The notes: generated by a model from the sequence alone, not told the origin. Shown: positions 30,264 to 40,488, numbered from the stretch's first letter. The stretch is 64,000 bases of DNA from Symbiodinium natans (GCA_905221605.1 CAJNDS010002557.1:1-64000); one strand, 5' to 3'. Numbers and translations are program-made.

Positions 30264-30338
30264 CCAGCTGCAAGGCTTTCGCGGCCCAGGCCCAGGCCGC
30301 CGGGGGAGCCGAGAGGACCGGGTCGGCTGCCAGCGCCT
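30264..30338 (-). CDS. Probable exon, N-terminal part of the exonuclease gene
   Basis: 75 nt between CCGCTTGAG and a GC donor, with the G-rich repeat starting 14 nt inside. It reads ALAADPVLSAPPAAWAWAAK then ALQL. Confidence 0.45.
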
Positions 30339-31035
30339 CTCAAGCGGGAGGCATTTGGGGGGAGGGGGGGGGGGGTTACGGTTTAGGGTTTAGGGTTTAG
30401 GGTTTAGGGTTAGGGTTTAGGGTTTAGGGTTTAGGGCTTAGGGCTTAGGGTTGAGGTTTGGGGTTTAGGGCTTGGGGCTTAGGGTTTAGGTTCTTTTTTT
30501 GGTTGGGGGGAGGGGGGGGGATAGACATGAGGGTTTAGGGCTGTTTAGGGCTTCAGAAGGTTTCGGGCTAATGCCATGGAGTTGCCAGGCGTATCTTGCA
30601 TCGATCTCCTACCACATGCTTCTTTCCTGCATTGAGCAGGGGATCGCATGGATTGTTTAAAAGAGACTTGAGGGTTTAGGGTTGACCAGGCTAGGATGCC
30701 AGGACATCTCATCTTTCCAGCAAAGCATCTCCACTCGCGGCAGCATCCAGAATCTTTAGGACCGTGGAAGCTGCCAATCACACATCCGCATGTTGCACGG
30801 AATTAGGAGCTCGTCGCAGTAGCTGCCCCCAACCCTAAACCCTAAACCCTAAACCCCAAACCCTAAACCCTAAGGGTGCAAATGTGCGCCGCAAAGGCAG
30901 ATGGCATTGAAGTTAAAGTTCTCGCTTTCATATCCCCAAATATACTGTCTGGCTTCTTGACCTTAATCTCGATTCAAAATTAGCTCTATTACCCTATACC
31001 CGGTTTAGGGTTTGAGGCTTAGGGTTACTAAACCC

Positions 31036-31128
31036 AAAGCCCAAAACCCCAAAACCCCAAACCCCAAAACCCCAAAACCCCAAAACCCCAAAACCCCAAA
31101 ACCCCAAAACCCCAAAACCCCAAACCCA
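31036..31128. repeat. CCCCAAAA-type array
   Basis: About ten units of CCCCAAAA/CCCCAAA, a variant identical to the ciliate telomere unit. The surrounding sequence is ordinary CCCTAAA, so it is a drifted block. Confidence 0.9.
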
Positions 31129-31237
31129 AAACCCTAAACCCTGAACACTAAACCCTAAACCCCAAACCCCAAACCCCAAACCCCCCTAAACCCAGAAACC
31201 CTAAGCCCTAAACCCTAAACCCTAAGCCCCCAAGTTC

Positions 31238-31288
31238 CCTGCGCGGCGCCTGCAGCGCAGCCTCCAAAGCTCGGCGGTCTGTGCGCAC
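31238..31288 (-). CDS. Probable short exon
   Basis: 51 nt between CACCTCTTAG|G and a GA or GC donor next to the TTAGGG tract. It reads VRTDRRALEAALQAPRR, helix-like. Confidence 0.4.
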
Positions 31289-31401
31289 CTAAGAGGTGCA
31301 GGGCGTTTAGGGTTTAGGGTTTAGGGTTTAGGGTTTAGGGTTTAGGGTTTAGGGTTTCAGGGATTTGTGGGATCTCTGGGCGTAAGGGATTGGATGACGA
31401 T

Positions 31402-31478
31402 CTTCGTCGGAGAGGCACCAAGATGCCCAGGGCCAACAGCGCCTCGCTCTCAAAGGCGCTCAGGGCATTGGGGCTGGC
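31402..31478 (-). CDS. Probable exon
   Basis: After GACGCTGCAG|G the frame reads SPNALSAFESEALLALGILV then PLRR. Strongly protein-like amphipathic helices. It is followed (transcript sense) by a CCCTAAA tract before the next exon but lacks a TTTAGGG tract at its own donor. Confidence 0.5.
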
Positions 31479-31689
31479 CTGCAGCGTCGCAACCGCGGTT
31501 GAAAAAAAGCAGGCTCCAAAAACTCCTGGGGTTTAGGGTTTAGGGCTAGGGTTTAGAACAGCCTGTTCCCAGTTGGGCATCAACCTTACACTCTGCGAAC
31601 CCTGTACCCTCATTTTCCACCCGAGCACCAGTCCGCGCATGCCGATCGTAAGCTGTCTCGAATCTCCTCGTGTTTTGGGTAAGACTCTC

Positions 31690-31795
31690 CCTAAACCCTA
31701 TAAACCCCTATAAACCCTATAAACCCCTATAAACCCTATAAACCCCTGTAAACCCCATAAACCCTATAAACCCTAGATACCCTATAAACCCTAAA
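31690..31795. repeat. CCCTATAAA array
   Basis: About ten copies of a 9-10-bp unit CCCTATAAA / CCCCTATAAA. Confidence 0.9.
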
Positions 31796-32235
31796 CGCTT
31801 TCCTAGGTCTTTATACAGAGATGATCAAGGCCAAAGTGGGAGTCCCCGCGCGCGAGGGTGGACCGAAACGTTTTCCAGCAGCCGACATCACACGCTCGCT
31901 CTAAATCAGTCAGGGGGCCTAAGCCCCCAACCCTGAAGCTCAAGTTGTCGCACCCAACCCCAAACCCTAAACCCCAAACCCCAAACCATAAACCACAAAC
32001 CCCAAACCCTAAACCCCCAAACCCTAATCCCTACCCTTCACTTGTGAATTTCAGGGAACTTGACAGGCGATTGACCAGGATTTGCGCCAGTTCTTCTAGT
32101 CTTAAACCCCAAACCCCAAACCCCAAACCCCAAACCCCAAACCCCAAACCCTAAACCCTAAACCCTAAACCCTAAACCCTAAACCCTAAACCCCAAACCC
32201 TAAACCCTAAACCCTAAACCCCTAAAATCGAGAGC

Positions 32236-32282
32236 CTGCAGGTCGAGGACTGTGAAGAGGGCCACCGCTGAGGCGAAAGCAA
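32236..32282 (-). CDS. Probable short exon
   Basis: 47 nt between AACCACGAG and CTGCAG|GCTCTCG. It reads VAFASAVALFTVLDLQ. It may be the 5'-most assigned exon of the exonuclease gene or belong to another gene. Confidence 0.35.
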
Positions 32283-32305
32283 CTCGTGGTTGCCGAAGCC
32301 TTGGG

Positions 32306-32480
32306 TTTAGGGTTTAGGGTTTAGGGTTTAGGGTTTAGGGTTTAGGGTTTAGGGTTTAGGGTTTAGGGTTTAGGGTTTAGGGTTTAGGGTTTAGGGTTTA
32401 GGGTTTAGGGTTTAGGGTTTAGGGTTTGGGGTTTGGGGTTTAGGGTTTAGGGTGTAGGGTGTGGGGTTAGGGCTTTAGGA
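32306..32480. repeat. TTTAGGG array
   Basis: About eighteen perfect units decaying into variants up to about 32640. Sequence from 32640 to 33190 is a mixture of unique DNA and CCCTAAA patches (32836-32900, 33000-33062) without a called exon. Confidence 0.95.
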
Positions 32481-33193
32481 TCTAGGGTTTGCGGTTTAGG
32501 GATTGGAGGATTTAGGGTTTTAGGGCTTCCGGCTTAGTGTTTCGGGTTTAAGGGTTTGTGGTTTGGGTAGGTTACGGGTTTACGGCTTCGGGTTTGGGGT
32601 TTCCGGGGTTAAGGTGTTTCGGGTTTAGGCTTGAAGTTTTTCTAGGGTCCCAGGGCGGCTGATGGGGGGGAGTTCGGGTTGCCTTGCTTTAGGGCCTGCT
32701 TGCACAGCGTTGTTTTGGGCTGACGAGGGGAGTTGAGGCTTAGGGTTAGTACGGGGGCTGGGGACGACTTGGGAACACGGCGGGTCGTGCAGCCACAGCG
32801 TTCAAAGCCTCTGCCTCACAAGCCTCCCCAAACCAAAACCCTAAACCCTGAACCCTAAACCCTAAACCCTAAACCCTAAACCCTAAACCCTAAACTTACC
32901 CTAAACCCTGAAAAACTTAAGCCCTACGCACTAAACCCCAGACCAACCATCCCTATGATCCCGAAAACATAGGCACGACCTACCCCCCTCAAACGGTAAC
33001 CCTAAACCCTAAAGCCTAAAGCCTAAACCCTAAACCCTAAATCCTAAACCCTAAACCCTAAACCTCTGGACCTGCAGCTTTCGAGCTCAACATCTCCCCA
33101 AAAAACGATCTGAAAAACTAGGTGCTTAGGATTTGGAGGGTTTAGGGTTTAGGTTTTAGAGTTTAGGGTTTAGGGCCCACAAGACCCCCTTTA

Positions 33194-33342
33194 CAAAGGC
33201 TCGCACCTTCTTTCACTCATACCCTTGCGTTTGAGTCTATCCACTTGCTCTAGCACTGCCAGCTGGGCATATCACATCCAGCACCCAGGCTCAAACATTC
33301 AAAAGTCGAGCCCAGGGAATGCCAGCAAGAAAGAAACTCCCA
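33194..33342 (-). repeat. DIRS split direct repeat B2
   Basis: 149 bp, matching 33423-33571 at the same length with one mismatch (GCGTTTGAG against GCGGTTGAG). Confidence 0.9.
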
Positions 33343-33369
33343 GGCACTGTAAGCGGGAGGGCGGGAGGG

Positions 33370-33424
33370 AGCTGAAGAAGGGACTTGAGGTTTCATTCCA
33401 GCGGAGGTCGCCTTTACACATTCA
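33370..33424 (-). repeat. DIRS split direct repeat A2
   Basis: 55 bp, identical by eye to 40489-40543, beginning AGCTGAAGAAGGGACTTGAG (plus strand). It overlaps B1 by two bases. Confidence 0.9.
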
Positions 33425-33571
33425 AAGGCTCGCACCTTCTTTCACTCATACCCTTGCGGTTGAGTCTATCCACTTGCTCTAGCACTGCCAGCTGGGCATA
33501 TCACATCCAGCACCCAGGCTCAAACATTCAAAAGTCGAGCCCAGGGAATGCCAGCAAGAAAGAAACTCCCA
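33423..33571 (-). repeat. DIRS split direct repeat B1
   Basis: Second copy of the 149-bp repeat, lying just beyond the stop of the recombinase frame (33605). Confidence 0.9.
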
Positions 33572-33604
33572 CATCTCCCATCATCTCCATTGCAAGTGGA
33601 AACC

Positions 33605-35186
33605 TTAACAGCACCAAAGGGAATACCATACTTCGGTGGGGATCTTTTGCCGGGTCCACTGTACGGATTGTTCCAAGATAGCTGGAAAAGACACTGCAGC
33701 CTCCATGACATTCTCCCTGACGTGGACTGGAAGACTTGGATAAAATACTGACGACATCACTTCCTGGAGGTAAACCTCCATGACCCTGTGGGACATCCAT
33801 CTCCCACGCCTTCTCACCAGCTCAGCATCCTCCGAGACCTGGAGCTGGTGGGTAGCTCCGCCGGGCCTAAACGATCCAAGGTCCAAAGGCCTTGCGTGAT
33901 TCCTTGCCGTCGGTACGCCCAGCCTGTCAAGGATTGAATCGAATCTGCGCCTTAAAGTTTGCGACGACATCGGCCATAAACGTGAAGATGCTGGAAGTGA
34001 TGCAAAGGCCATGTCAATGCATTTCACCAAATCCTCCTGGTCGACCTTTGCAGCCTGATGACGAGCTGCTCGAAAGCGCGTCTTTGGCTCAACGATCCTC
34101 AACAAAACGTAGGGGTTGGCAAAGAGGACGTCGCGTGGTAGGACTAGAGAGGCGCGCAGTGATCCCGTTGCCTCACCTATCCGAAGCAAGCCGCCCCACG
34201 CCAAGGCAAAAATGCCAGCTTCGAGCCTCCAACCCCAAAGCAAACTCAGCGAGAGCATCGAAAGCAAGATTACAGCCGGCATCGCGACATGGTGAGTGTG
34301 CGGCTCCAAAGACATCCACTGAAAAGCGAGGTCCCAGGCACCCTGAAGCTGACGCCTCAAACTCGGCCTTTTTGCTGCAATGGCGTTTATAGTCTCAGCA
34401 TAATGCCAGTACGGTCTTCCTGCATCAAAAAGCTCACGGCCATATCGACAAAGGTATCCCACGATTGTCTCGGCAGGAGAAGCTTCAGTGGTTAGCAGGA
34501 ACTGCAGAGATGATCCGATGACTCGAAGCCATGCATCAAAACCATGGAGCAGCTTATCCCTATTATTGGAGGTCCTGAGCAGAACCGGCCGACCCTCGGG
34601 AAGGGACCTTCCAGCGCGGCTGCCTTGCCTCTGCCTGTCCTGATGGTTTCTGGGGCTCAAGGGGCCCTCACCAGGGTAACCGAGCGAGCTGTCAAACTCG
34701 CGGCGCGGCGGCCGGGGGCCTTCCTGCAGAAACTTAGGGGCGTTAGGGCTCTTAAGGTCGGCGGGTTCGGGAAGAGAGTCTCTAAACCTAGAACCAACAG
34801 CCCTAAGGAGACAAGAACCCCTATCCCTTGAAACCTTAAAGCTGAGGAGCAAAGCAAGACGGAACCAGGCCCCAACAGGAGCGCTCAGCTTTGCAAGCTC
34901 AAGAAGGCTGGAAAGAAAAGTGTCGGAAGCAACTGCAACAAGCGAAAGGCCGGCGGCCTCACGGACGGTCCTGTCCCTCGTGGGATCGTCTGCAGTGTTT
35001 AAACGCGTAGGCGCGTGATGGTACCCCGCGTAAATGCCGCCCGCTACTTGCCAAGCCGCAGCTCGACACAAGACGGGCCTCAGAAGGTGGGATGAGCTCC
35101 GACCTTTTGCCAAGGCGCCTCGCGCGACTGCAGAATCCAGCAGGAGGTTCAGTTTAAGGTCTCCACCGTCTTGGACGACGGCATCC
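33605..35186 (-). CDS. DIRS element: RNase H C-terminus and tyrosine recombinase
   Basis: The frame starts upstream of the ATG at 35113. The codons above it read LLLDSAVARGALAKGRSSS, the last catalytic-Asp block of RNase H, followed by the N.ADDPTR end block. After a linker come the dinoflagellate-type helical segment (VGYLCRYGRELFDAGRPY...AWDLAFQW) and the recombinase core. That core has GLLRIGEA (catalytic Arg, about 34170-34190), FRPGGATHQL (second Arg, about 33850-33875), ELVRRRGRWMSHRVMEVYLQ with the putative Tyr near 33770. The usual HxxR His is Ser here (GSFRPGG). The stop is at 33605. A one-frame offset separates it from the upstream pol frame. Confidence 0.75.
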
Positions 35187-38160
35187 TTATGGCCTCGAGG
35201 GCGGCCTGGGTTTCAAGCACGTTTATGTGGGCAGAGCGGCGCCAAACCCAGGACCTTCCTAGGACCCATGAACCACTAACAAGCAAGTCGTTAATGGCGA
35301 CATTTTCAAGACCTGTCTTGGGAGCCTCTGCGGGCGTGGGTCTGCTGAAGATGGCTTTGGCGAAAGTCTTTGCGACAGCACCGGCAAATTTGTCTTGGGA
35401 CACGGCTGTGGCTTTTTCTAGTCCACCCTGGATACGAACGTGCTGGTGCTGTCCGGGGCACTTTCTTTGTATGAAGCTGATATCTATCAGGTTTCCAAGA
35501 AGAGCAAGTTCTTTCCTATAGGGTGTCCCAAACGCACAAAGCGAAGTCAAGGATTCACTTACCCCTTTAAAACCTAAAACCCAACTCCAGAAAGAGACCC
35601 GCCGCATCTTCGAGCGCCGAGGCTGCACAAGAAGGGCAGGCGTGCCAGTGCGGACGGCGACCAAGAAGATAATGAAACAAGCGAAGGCTAGCGAGTTTCC
35701 CTTTAGGGTTTTGGGATCTCTCCTGCAGTGTCCGAGGGGGACGTCGTACGACCGACATGTCGAACGAGCGGCGCACCTGAAAGTGGCGCAAGGAGGTTCC
35801 AGCAGGACCGACTTGAGCCTCCCATCCTGGAGGAGGAAACAAACCCATTCGACTACATGAATCTGGCTCAGATCGTATTGCTTTGACCTGGACAGGTCAA
35901 TGACAGGGCCGGAGCAGAGGCCCCTTGAGCGGATGTGCTGTGTGACGCTGCCTGAGCCGCAGATTTGGAGGAAGTCGTAGGTGCCGGCCAACGGCTTCTT
36001 TATCCGCTGTGTTTCTGGCTGACACAAGGAAGTGCTGGAAGCAGCAAAGTCTAGGGCCTCATGGACTACCTCGGAGGTCGCGCCTGGGTGAGTGAGCCTT
36101 ATGTGCCTGCCTTTTAGGTCGGAAGCCAACCAGCAATGCAAAGAAGCCTCGGGATCGACAGCTTTCCTGCAGTAGGCTCCTTTAGCTGTAGAGGCGTCGG
36201 TGCTGCAGATGAAATCCGCCGGGCTGGCTGAGGCATTCGTGCACATGACAGGCGCCAAAAGAGCTAACAACTGGAGCTCCCCTGCCACTTTTCTAGGAAG
36301 GAGCACAGCTGCACTACCCGCAGGGGCGTCCGGCATGGACTTGCCAAGAGCAAAGAGGCCGTCCAGGCAAGACATTAGACAGCGCCGATACAGCAAGCAA
36401 GAGACCCAGGACCCGGCCAACATGGAACAAAGCTCAGACGAGAGAAGAGGCCAGCAGGCGGCTCGGATAGACAGGGCAGCAAGGCCGAGCCTCTTCTTGG
36501 CCGGGCAGCCGATGGTCGTGAGGCCGTCTCGAACACACTCAACGCTGGAATCAATCTCGGCTCCTGCGACTTTGAAATGTCTCTTGCCCCAGATGTCTTT
36601 GTCGTCCGCGCCTGGTAGCTGTTCGGACGCATAGGCGGCCTTTGCGACTCGAAGCTTTGCCTCTGAAGCAGAAAGGCCGGAGCCTGGGAGGAAAGAGGCG
36701 CACTCTAGCGAAAGAGCGAAGAAATCGTCGATTATGAGTCCGTCCCACGGGCCGTGCGCATGGACAGTGTGTTTGCTCTGGAGACGGCCCCACTCAGAGT
36801 CGAGAAGCCCGAAGGTCTGGAGGAGCCCCTCGTGACCTGCTGTTGCATACTCGACCCCTCCGGCATCACCTTGAAGGAGAGCAAGGAAGGTGCCATGAAC
36901 GGAAGAAGGAGGCCCCGCAAGGATGGACCTTGGACTGTCTCCTTCGAGACCATCACCTTTGAGCCTCCGTTTGCGTCTTTTCTGCAAGGCTTCTTTCAGG
37001 AGAAAAGCATCGTAAGCTGCGGTACCTGCAAGATCGCTGAGGTGAACAGCAGGGCCGATTGCGTTGCTGAGGCCCCGCTCTGCAGAGACACGGGCCTGCG
37101 AATAAAAGTCCCTACGGTCCGTCACAGACCCAACCAAGCAGGAGTGGAATGCAGGGACATGCACCATGCACAACTGGGGCCCCGTCGGCAAGAACCTCGA
37201 GGGACCTCGCAGGAAAGCCTCCTGGGAATTCATGCCCCTTCTATCCCCTATCTGTCGGAGCCGGCCGGGCGCTTTGAAGGCACCAAAAAGCCTGGTGAGG
37301 TTCCTTTCAGGCAGCGGCCCTCTGGTGACTCCGAGCAAACCGAAGCTATCCCAAAGCCTAAAAACCTTTACCAACTCACCCTTGTCCTCCTGGTCGAAGG
37401 TGGGGGTTGGGGCATCGGTTCCAGGGAAAGACCGCAGGACCTCAGGCTCAAGATAAGGCATGAGGAGTTCGGGGCCAAGATGCTTGTCCAACGGCCACGA
37501 GCCAGAACCACGCAACGCGAGTTCAGATGCAACTATAGGTCTGTAGGGTTGAAGCTCCTCTCTGCCACAGTCCTGGTGAAGAATGCGCGCACCCACCGCG
37601 GCCTGGGCGGCATCCGTGGCGTAAGAGCCGGGACCGAAGCCTGCACTTCGAAGATAGGCGACGGCCTCTTCAAGCCGGGCTGCTGTGTGCAAGCCTCGGC
37701 GGCCAGCGAAGGCCGAGATGGTTTCGGCCTGCCGGCTACACGCTCGAACCAGCGCACCTATCCTCCCATAAGCTTGCGCTTGGACGGGGCTAGGTGGCCT
37801 CCTCAAGGCATCCAAGGGAACATGCTTGCAACCCGCGTGCAGAAAATTAAGACTCATGATCACGAAATGGGTACAACGACGCACGCAGAGCCTGCGGAAC
37901 TCATCCTTGGACATCTTCCGGGCACGCTGCTGAAACAATCCTGGGAACGGCAGGGGCAGCGGAAAGAGAGCGGTTGCGGGTTCCAAAGTGGTGTCCCGCG
38001 CAAGGGTAAGAGTGCTCAAAATGAAATGTGCAAAAGATGTGCGGCCTCCACGGAGGAGGCGGGGCAAGGAGCTTACCCACGAACAAAAGGTGAATTCGTC
38101 ACCGAGGTCCGGCAGGGGGACGGCCGGCTGGGTGTGAACTGAAGAAAGAGGAGGTGAAAT
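35149..38160 (-). CDS. DIRS element: reverse transcriptase, RNase H and embedded methyltransferase-like domain
   Basis: The open frame extends far upstream (to 39786), but that part lies antiframe to the gag ORF, so the native start is probably near 38.1 kb. An RT fingers block (APGRLRQIGDRRGMNSQEA) and DRRDFYSQA, the DAFYQ-like motif, precede the active-site motif DGLIIDDFF (36719-36751). RNase H begins with CSTDASTAKGAY (about 36190-36213). A methyltransferase-like region follows: ICGSGSVTQ, VIDLS, LLEPPCATFRC (about 35780-35815) and QPRRSKM. RNase H then resumes with SAHINVLETQAALEAI (about 35195-35235). The stop at 35149 is caused by a frame change, because the other frame continues the RNase H fold. 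Confidence 0.7.
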   Translation of the reverse strand: MSPPLSSVHTQPAVPLPDLGDEFTFCSWVSSLPRLLRGGRTSFAHFILSTLTLARDTTLEPATALFPLPLPFPGLFQQRARKMSKDEFRRLCVRRCTHFVIMSLNFLHAGCKHVPLDALRRPPSPVQAQAYGRIGALVRACSRQAETISAFAGRRGLHTAARLEEAVAYLRSAGFGPGSYATDAAQAAVGARILHQDCGREELQPYRPIVASELALRGSGSWPLDKHLGPELLMPYLEPEVLRSFPGTDAPTPTFDQEDKGELVKVFRLWDSFGLLGVTRGPLPERNLTRLFGAFKAPGRLRQIGDRRGMNSQEAFLRGPSRFLPTGPQLCMVHVPAFHSCLVGSVTDRRDFYSQARVSAERGLSNAIGPAVHLSDLAGTAAYDAFLLKEALQKRRKRRLKGDGLEGDSPRSILAGPPSSVHGTFLALLQGDAGGVEYATAGHEGLLQTFGLLDSEWGRLQSKHTVHAHGPWDGLIIDDFFALSLECASFLPGSGLSASEAKLRVAKAAYASEQLPGADDKDIWGKRHFKVAGAEIDSSVECVRDGLTTIGCPAKKRLGLAALSIRAACWPLLSSELCSMLAGSWVSCLLYRRCLMSCLDGLFALGKSMPDAPAGSAAVLLPRKVAGELQLLALLAPVMCTNASASPADFICSTDASTAKGAYCRKAVDPEASLHCWLASDLKGRHIRLTHPGATSEVVHEALDFAASSTSLCQPETQRIKKPLAGTYDFLQICGSGSVTQHIRSRGLCSGPVIDLSRSKQYDLSQIHVVEWVCFLLQDGRLKSVLLEPPCATFRCAARSTCRSYDVPLGHCRRDPKTLKGNSLAFACFIIFLVAVRTGTPALLVQPRRSKMRRVSFWSWVLGFKGVSESLTSLCAFGTPYRKELALLGNLIDISFIQRKCPGQHQHVRIQGGLEKATAVSQDKFAGAVAKTFAKAIFSRPTPAEAPKTGLENVAINDLLVSGSWVLGRSWVWRRSAHINVLETQAALEAIRMPSSKTVETLN

Positions 38161-38240
38161 GGGCTTGCTGCCTGGGGAAGACGCCCTTCCCTCCCTAACA
38201 CAGGAAGGGGGAGCAGGCAGCGGTGACTCCACACATCCAC

Positions 38241-40085
38241 CTACTTTGCCTTTGCGGCTGCCTTTTTCGCAGCCCACTGCGCGGCTCGCTGTTGCTTTCG
38301 GGAGAAGGCGGCCTCTCCGCTCTCTGGTTCTGTTGGTGAGTGAGGCGGCTTTGGAACCCGCGGTGCAGGGATGCTGGAAGGAACTGATGCTCTTCGCGAC
38401 TGGATTGTCTCCAGCTCTTTCATGTACGCCAAGGCGATGGTCACCCACCGCTGTTCCGCCAATGCAGAGAAGCTCTGAAGGCTCGACCCGGGCAGGTTCG
38501 TAGGGGTCTGGAAAAGACCTGGCGGCGGTTCCCCCTGTAACGTGAGGAGCCACCCCAGGGTAGTGTCCCCTTTGTCCAAAGAGGACTGGTCCAACATGAG
38601 AAAGAGCAGACTCAACGTGTCGCGTGCTCCATCGACATTGTTGGCCTCCAGCAAGTCCAGGGCCTGGGCGATTTGCCAGGCCACCAAACCCAACGACATC
38701 TGTCCAGCGAATCCACCATGGCGCTCGAGGAAACGCATGAAGGAAACCTGGTCTGGAGCCAACAAGCCCGTGGGATCCATCTTTCGGCGCAAGTTCTCCC
38801 GCACCTTTGCCGCGAATTGCCCCGTGCGAGCCGCAAGCTCTTGCTGAAGTTTCGCTCTTCCCGCAGCTCCTCTGACTGACGCAGTCAGGCCCGGCGGGCC
38901 TTCCAAGAGAGGATCGGACGCTCCCTGAAGCTGCCCCACGAGCGCAACCAAAGCTTGGGATTGAGCCAGCACGGCTGTAGCTAGTGTGTCTGGCGGCTCT
39001 CCTGGCAGCTCTCCATCTCCAATGCACTTCGCCGCTTCGGCGTCCAAGTCGGTTTGAACGGGGCTGGCTCGAGCTTGCGCACGCACGGGAGGAGGAGGTC
39101 CTAACGCTGCTGCCAAGCTTTTCGGTCTGGCCTGAAAGGGGGGCAACTGGGACGACAAAGGCTGGCGAAGGGCTGCAAGCAACGGGGCACCTGGTTGTAC
39201 CTGGGCTGGCACGCGCTGCACGGGGGGCCGTTGGTGGCCTGCCTCCATGGTGTCCATGCGGTCGGCCAGAGTGGTCATCAACCTTAGGATGGCTTCTTGC
39301 TGGCTTGCCAGCTGTTGCACTGTCGGGCGCTTTGGTTTGGGAGCCTTTGACCTCTGTGTCACGACCGGGGGCTCTCCACCTGAGATCGCAGTGGTGTAGC
39401 CCGACCTCTCTGCGGGCAGGGCGCCCTCTTCGGCCAGCCATTCCTTCGACAGCCTCAGGACCTCGGATGCGAGTGGGAAGACATTCGGCTCCCCGTCCCT
39501 GAAAGGAAACATATGCTCCGTTTGGATATCGGGCCTGCCAAGCTGCGCGGCCATACTTGCCGAGAGATCCAGCACGACAGCCAGAACGGTCTCGCTGTTT
39601 GTTGGAGACACCCAATCGCCTGTTTCGGAGAGACAAATGGGAGGCGCACTCACTAACAGTGATGGCCCAATGCCTTCGTGCTCTGTAGCCTGCTGGCCCT
39701 GCTCGAGGTCCTCCTGGGGCATGAAACCATCGGGTATGCAAAGTAGGAACCCATCCTGCCTCTTCATCACGACATAAGCGTGGCATGAGTAAGAGTCGAC
39801 CCCCTGGCCCGGAGGCGGCCAGGCGAACTGCAAAAGCTCAATGTTTCCACCCTCTACTGACGACAGAGCAGCGAGCTCCATCTCAGCGAGGCAGGCCGGG
39901 CACTGGAAGGAAACAAAAGCAGCCTGAACCTGACGGACCTGGAAGCCTGAAGGAAGAAACCTCAGGCGGTGCAATGGGCACTCTGGCACGGCAGAAACCG
40001 AGGAGGCAGAAGCGACGGGGTGATGACCCCTAGAAGGAGAAGTGTGCGGCCGACAGAGAGGGACGCGGCGGGCGAGCTCACACAA
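38241..40085 (-). CDS. DIRS element: gag-like ORF
   Basis: 614 codons from an ATG at 40085. It starts with a Cys/His-containing region (CPLHRLRFLP, QCPACLAEM). Then come a Pro/Gln-rich middle (RPPVQRVPAQVQPGAPLLAA) and a helical region rich in Leu/Ala (HGGFAGQMSLGLVAWQIAQA). It ends in a basic tail (AQWAAKKAAAKAK). Its position between the 5' repeat and pol is that of DIRS ORF1/gag. No CCHC knuckle is visible. Structural role in particle assembly is inferred. Confidence 0.6.
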   Translation of the reverse strand: MCELARRVPLCRPHTSPSRGHHPVASASSVSAVPECPLHRLRFLPSGFQVRQVQAAFVSFQCPACLAEMELAALSSVEGGNIELLQFAWPPPGQGVDSYSCHAYVVMKRQDGFLLCIPDGFMPQEDLEQGQQATEHEGIGPSLLVSAPPICLSETGDWVSPTNSETVLAVVLDLSASMAAQLGRPDIQTEHMFPFRDGEPNVFPLASEVLRLSKEWLAEEGALPAERSGYTTAISGGEPPVVTQRSKAPKPKRPTVQQLASQQEAILRLMTTLADRMDTMEAGHQRPPVQRVPAQVQPGAPLLAALRQPLSSQLPPFQARPKSLAAALGPPPPVRAQARASPVQTDLDAEAAKCIGDGELPGEPPDTLATAVLAQSQALVALVGQLQGASDPLLEGPPGLTASVRGAAGRAKLQQELAARTGQFAAKVRENLRRKMDPTGLLAPDQVSFMRFLERHGGFAGQMSLGLVAWQIAQALDLLEANNVDGARDTLSLLFLMLDQSSLDKGDTTLGWLLTLQGEPPPGLFQTPTNLPGSSLQSFSALAEQRWVTIALAYMKELETIQSRRASVPSSIPAPRVPKPPHSPTEPESGEAAFSRKQQRAAQWAAKKAAAKAK

Positions 40086-40187
40086 GAGCGGGGCCCGAGT
40101 CCAGCGAGTGGTTCGGATGCAGCACTGCCCCTCCTAGGCCTTATTTGCAAACCTTTAATCTGCAAAGTCAAGTCCCAACCCTCCTGC

Positions 40188-40469
40188 TCAACCATCCAAA
40201 TACCGAACCAACCTAGCCCGGCGATGCAAACCCTGAGGGCGGAGCGGCTCAGCAGCAGGTGGTGTTGGCTCGGGCAAACGCTGAAACAAGCTGAAAATCT
40301 TCACAGTAGCAATTGCTCCCAAGAAAACACCAAGAATCAAGCCAAGCAGGCCGGCTGCCAGAAGGGCCCCGGCACTACTGCTCTGACAGTAGAAGGGGCA
40401 GCCCAATCCCCAGAGGTTGCTGCGGGCGCCTTCTTGTGCCAGCCGTAATGCTCCGAGCAGCGCGTCCAT
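40188..40469 (-). CDS. DIRS element: small single-TM protein ORF
   Basis: 93 codons, ATG 20 bp inside repeat A1, stop about 100 bp before the gag-like ORF. It has a Cys-containing head, one long hydrophobic segment (AGALLAAGLLGLILGVFLGA) and a Pro/Arg-rich tail. It is the first ORF of the element, so it would be translated first. Such an ORF is not a standard DIRS component. Function unknown. Confidence 0.5.
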   Translation of the reverse strand: MDALLGALRLAQEGARSNLWGLGCPFYCQSSSAGALLAAGLLGLILGVFLGAIATVKIFSLFQRLPEPTPPAAEPLRPQGLHRRARLVRYLDG

Positions 40470-40488
40470 GCACTACCCTCTAGCTCAC

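Noticed and set aside
36754-38142. 462-codon plus-strand frame opposite the DIRS pol
   Set aside because: It lies antisense to clear RT motifs, has no recognisable domain and reflects the GC-rich complement of pol.
38170-39786. Upstream 540 codons of the long pol frame as native protein
   Set aside because: This part overlaps the gag-like ORF in another frame, is Arg/Pro/Gly-rich and has no motifs; the native pol start is probably near 38.1 kb.
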